DNA of 64,000 nt, from positions 1-64,000 of the forward strand of contig CAWHYW010000031.1 of the NCBI GenBank assembly GCA_963833675.1, read 5' to 3'. The stretch's first letter is position 1. Each line of letters opens with the position of its first letter. The position numbers and the translations under genes are program-made. Of the stretch, positions 62,268 through 64,000 are shown in pieces. Below the pieces are notes generated by a model. It did no database searches. It was not told the DNA's origin and worked only from the letters and a program-made list of their open reading frames with translations. Origin of the DNA: DASQDN01 sp963833675 (GTDB lineage Bacteria > Acidobacteriota > Terriglobia > Bryobacterales > Bryobacteraceae).

Positions 62268-64000
62268 ATGTGTGGAATTGTAGGGTACATCGGGAACCGT
62301 AATGCTGTCCCGATCATATTGGATGGCCTACGCCGGCTGGAATATCGGGGATATGACTCCGCCGGGATTGCTGTTGTCGACGGCGGTTCGGAACTGCTGG
62401 TGAGGCGCGCTTCGGGTAAGTTACGGAATCTGGAAGAGGTTGTACGCACGAATCCGGTAGAGGGATTCTATGGAATCGGCCACACTCGATGGGCTACGCA
62501 CGGCCGCCCGACGGAGGAGAATGCCCATCCCCACCGGGACTGCAAGGGACAAATCGTCGTAGTGCATAACGGCATTGTCGAAAACTATCTGTCGTTGAAG
62601 CAGCAGTTAAAAGCAGAAGGACACAACTTTAAGACAGAAACCGACACAGAAGTCATAGCCCACCTTATCGAGAAATACTACGAAGGCAACCTTGAAGCTG
62701 CAGTCCGCTGCGCAGTGAAGCAGTTACGAGGCGTTTTCGCCCTGGCTGTCATCAGCAACTCCGAGCCGAACAAAATCGTCGGTGCACGTTCCGGACCGCC
62801 GGCTGTCGTAGGGCTTGGTGAAAACGAGTACTTCATTGCTTCCGATGTGCCGGCCATTCTCAGTCACACGCGCGACATGTTCTTTTTGAACGATGGGGAT
62901 ATGGCGATTCTCACTCGGGAAGGAGTACGGCTCACCGATTTCAATGGAAGTCCGATCAAGCGCCAGGTTTCGCACATTCTCTGGGACCCGATCATGGCCG
63001 AGAAGGGTGGATACAAGCACTTCATGCTTAAGGAGATTTTCGAACAGCCGCGAGCGGTGCGGGATACGCTCTTAGGACGCGTAGGCCAGGAGAGCGGGCG
63101 TATCTTCCTCGACGAAATGGATATATCTCCCAAACAATTCCGGGAATTTACGTCGATTAAGATCATTGCGTGCGGAACAAGCTGGCACGCAGCGCTAGCG
63201 GGCAAGTTCATGATCGAGAAGCTGGCACGGATTCCGGTGGAAGTCGATTACGGCAGTGAGTTCCGCTACCGCGATCCGATCATTCCTCCCAACACGCTTA
63301 CGGTCGTCATTTCGCAGTCGGGCGAAACTGCGGACACGCTTGCGGCGCAACGCGAGTCAAAGCAGAAGGGCTCGAAGACACTCGCGATATGCAATGTCGT
63401 CGGGTCGATGATCACTCGCGAGGCCGCAGGGACACTGCTGACACATGCAGGGCCCGAAATTGGTGTCGCCTCCACCAAGGCGTTTACGTCGCAGCTTACG
63501 GCGCTGTTCGTGCTCGGCATGTATCTCGCGCAGGTGAGGGATGCCATCACCGAAGAGCAGAGCAAGGCGCTCGTGCAGGAGCTCTCGCGCGTGCCCGGCA
63601 AGCTTGAACAGGTGCTGACGCAGGACGAAGGGCAGTACGAAGATTTAGTTCGGCTGTTGTCACGGGCGACGGACTTCCTCTATCTCGGCCGCGGGATTCA
63701 CTTCCCAATTGCGCTTGAAGGCGCGCTGAAGTTAAAGGAGATCTCCTATATTCACGCGGAGGGCTACCCGGCCGGCGAGATGAAACATGGGCCTAACGCG
63801 CTAATTGACGAGAAATTGCCGGTGGTTGTGCTCGCGACCCGCGATCCCGAAAGCGAGGAGAGCCGGCTTCGATACGAGAAAACTCTCTCCAATATTCAGG
63901 AAGTGAAGGCGCGAAGCGGCATTGTGATCGCCGTGGTTTGCGAAGGAGATGAAGAAGAGGTCGGTAAGAGCGCGGACCACGTCATCGTCATACCGCCAAC
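62268..64000 (+). CDS. glmS: Glutamine--fructose-6-phosphate aminotransferase (3' end outside the window)
   Basis: GlmS makes glucosamine-6-phosphate for cell wall synthesis. The start MCGIVGYIGNR carries the N-terminal nucleophile Cys1 after Met removal. The amidotransferase domain shows GIGHTRWATHGRPTEENAHP and VVVHNGIVENY. The two SIS isomerase domains follow, with ACGTSWHAALAGKFMIEKLA, SQSGETADTLAAQRESK and ALEGALKLKEISYIHAEGYP. About 577 codons are present and the last 35 or so are missing. No glmS ribozyme is visible in the short upstream gap. Confidence 0.95.
   Translation, partial: MCGIVGYIGNRNAVPIILDGLRRLEYRGYDSAGIAVVDGGSELLVRRASGKLRNLEEVVRTNPVEGFYGIGHTRWATHGRPTEENAHPHRDCKGQIVVVHNGIVENYLSLKQQLKAEGHNFKTETDTEVIAHLIEKYYEGNLEAAVRCAVKQLRGVFALAVISNSEPNKIVGARSGPPAVVGLGENEYFIASDVPAILSHTRDMFFLNDGDMAILTREGVRLTDFNGSPIKRQVSHILWDPIMAEKGGYKHFMLKEIFEQPRAVRDTLLGRVGQESGRIFLDEMDISPKQFREFTSIKIIACGTSWHAALAGKFMIEKLARIPVEVDYGSEFRYRDPIIPPNTLTVVISQSGETADTLAAQRESKQKGSKTLAICNVVGSMITREAAGTLLTHAGPEIGVASTKAFTSQLTALFVLGMYLAQVRDAITEEQSKALVQELSRVPGKLEQVLTQDEGQYEDLVRLLSRATDFLYLGRGIHFPIALEGALKLKEISYIHAEGYPAGEMKHGPNALIDEKLPVVVLATRDPESEESRLRYEKTLSNIQEVKARSGIVIAVVCEGDEEEVGKSADHVIVIPP

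Noticed and set aside
1..64000. CRISPR arrays or long direct repeats
   Set aside because: No regularly spaced repeats are visible by eye at any scale in the window.

Overview
The window reads as chromosome from a Gram-negative soil or rhizosphere bacterium, most likely an Acidobacteriota member close to the Bryobacterales/Solibacter group. This is inferred from protein character rather than a database search. The clues are lipid A/Kdo genes (kdtA, lpxK), a bacillithiol-type deacetylase, several small exported families that I associate with acidobacteria, a GH130/GT4 operon and an RND pump. There is one tRNA (tRNA-Val, GAC) and no rRNA or CRISPR array. I found no intact insertion sequence.

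Layout. 1-7 kb: a broken amidohydrolase runs divergently from an ABC importer operon (ATPase, permease, three tandem paralogous NMT1-like lipoproteins) that ends with an amidase. 7-19 kb: an M28 peptidase with a PDZ domain, a WD40-like propeller protein, glgC, a CheY-like receiver, a 5'-nucleotidase, a cyclophilin, kdtA-lpxK and a histidine kinase. 19-28 kb: rph-rdgB, a DUF885 peptidase, tRNA-Val with a decayed nucleotidyltransferase beside it, an ArsR/SRPBCC/DUF899 operon, a family-5-type uracil-DNA glycosylase and an ornithine cyclodeaminase homologue. 28-46 kb is well preserved: RND pump, fabD, larA, the rimO-yacG-pgpA-NHL-cinA operon, a PhnD-like/histidine kinase pair, bshB1, rhomboid, a PfkB kinase, a methyltransferase and ssb. 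46-50 kb is loose, with gene remnants, an RRM protein, small unknown genes and two CheY-like receivers. 50-57.5 kb holds a four-gene, translationally coupled operon of two GT4 glycosyltransferases and two GH130 phosphorylases, preceded by an XRE-type regulator. 57.6-60.1 kb is an operon-like run of seven small unknown genes, one with a GIY-YIG-like motif. 60.1-61.45 kb is a graveyard containing a TniB-like transposition ATPase and a fused nucleotidyltransferase remnant. 61.4-64 kb has an SDR oxidoreductase divergent from glmS, which runs off the end.

Many genes at 0-1, 8-24, 46-48 and 52-57 kb are split by single-base frameshifts although the protein continues in the next frame. They include genes expected to be essential (kdtA, lpxK). 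Genes between 28.6 and 45.5 kb are almost all intact. Clustered consensus errors in a draft assembly explain this better than true decay, so split genes are given as one span with the break points noted. The remnants at 23, 46-47, 49.2 and 60-61.4 kb look genuinely truncated.

The most system-like parts are the GT4/GH130 operon with its regulator and the neighbouring small-gene island beside transposon debris. Next come the importer with three different binding lipoproteins and the PhnD-like binding protein coupled to a histidine kinase with no receiver nearby.
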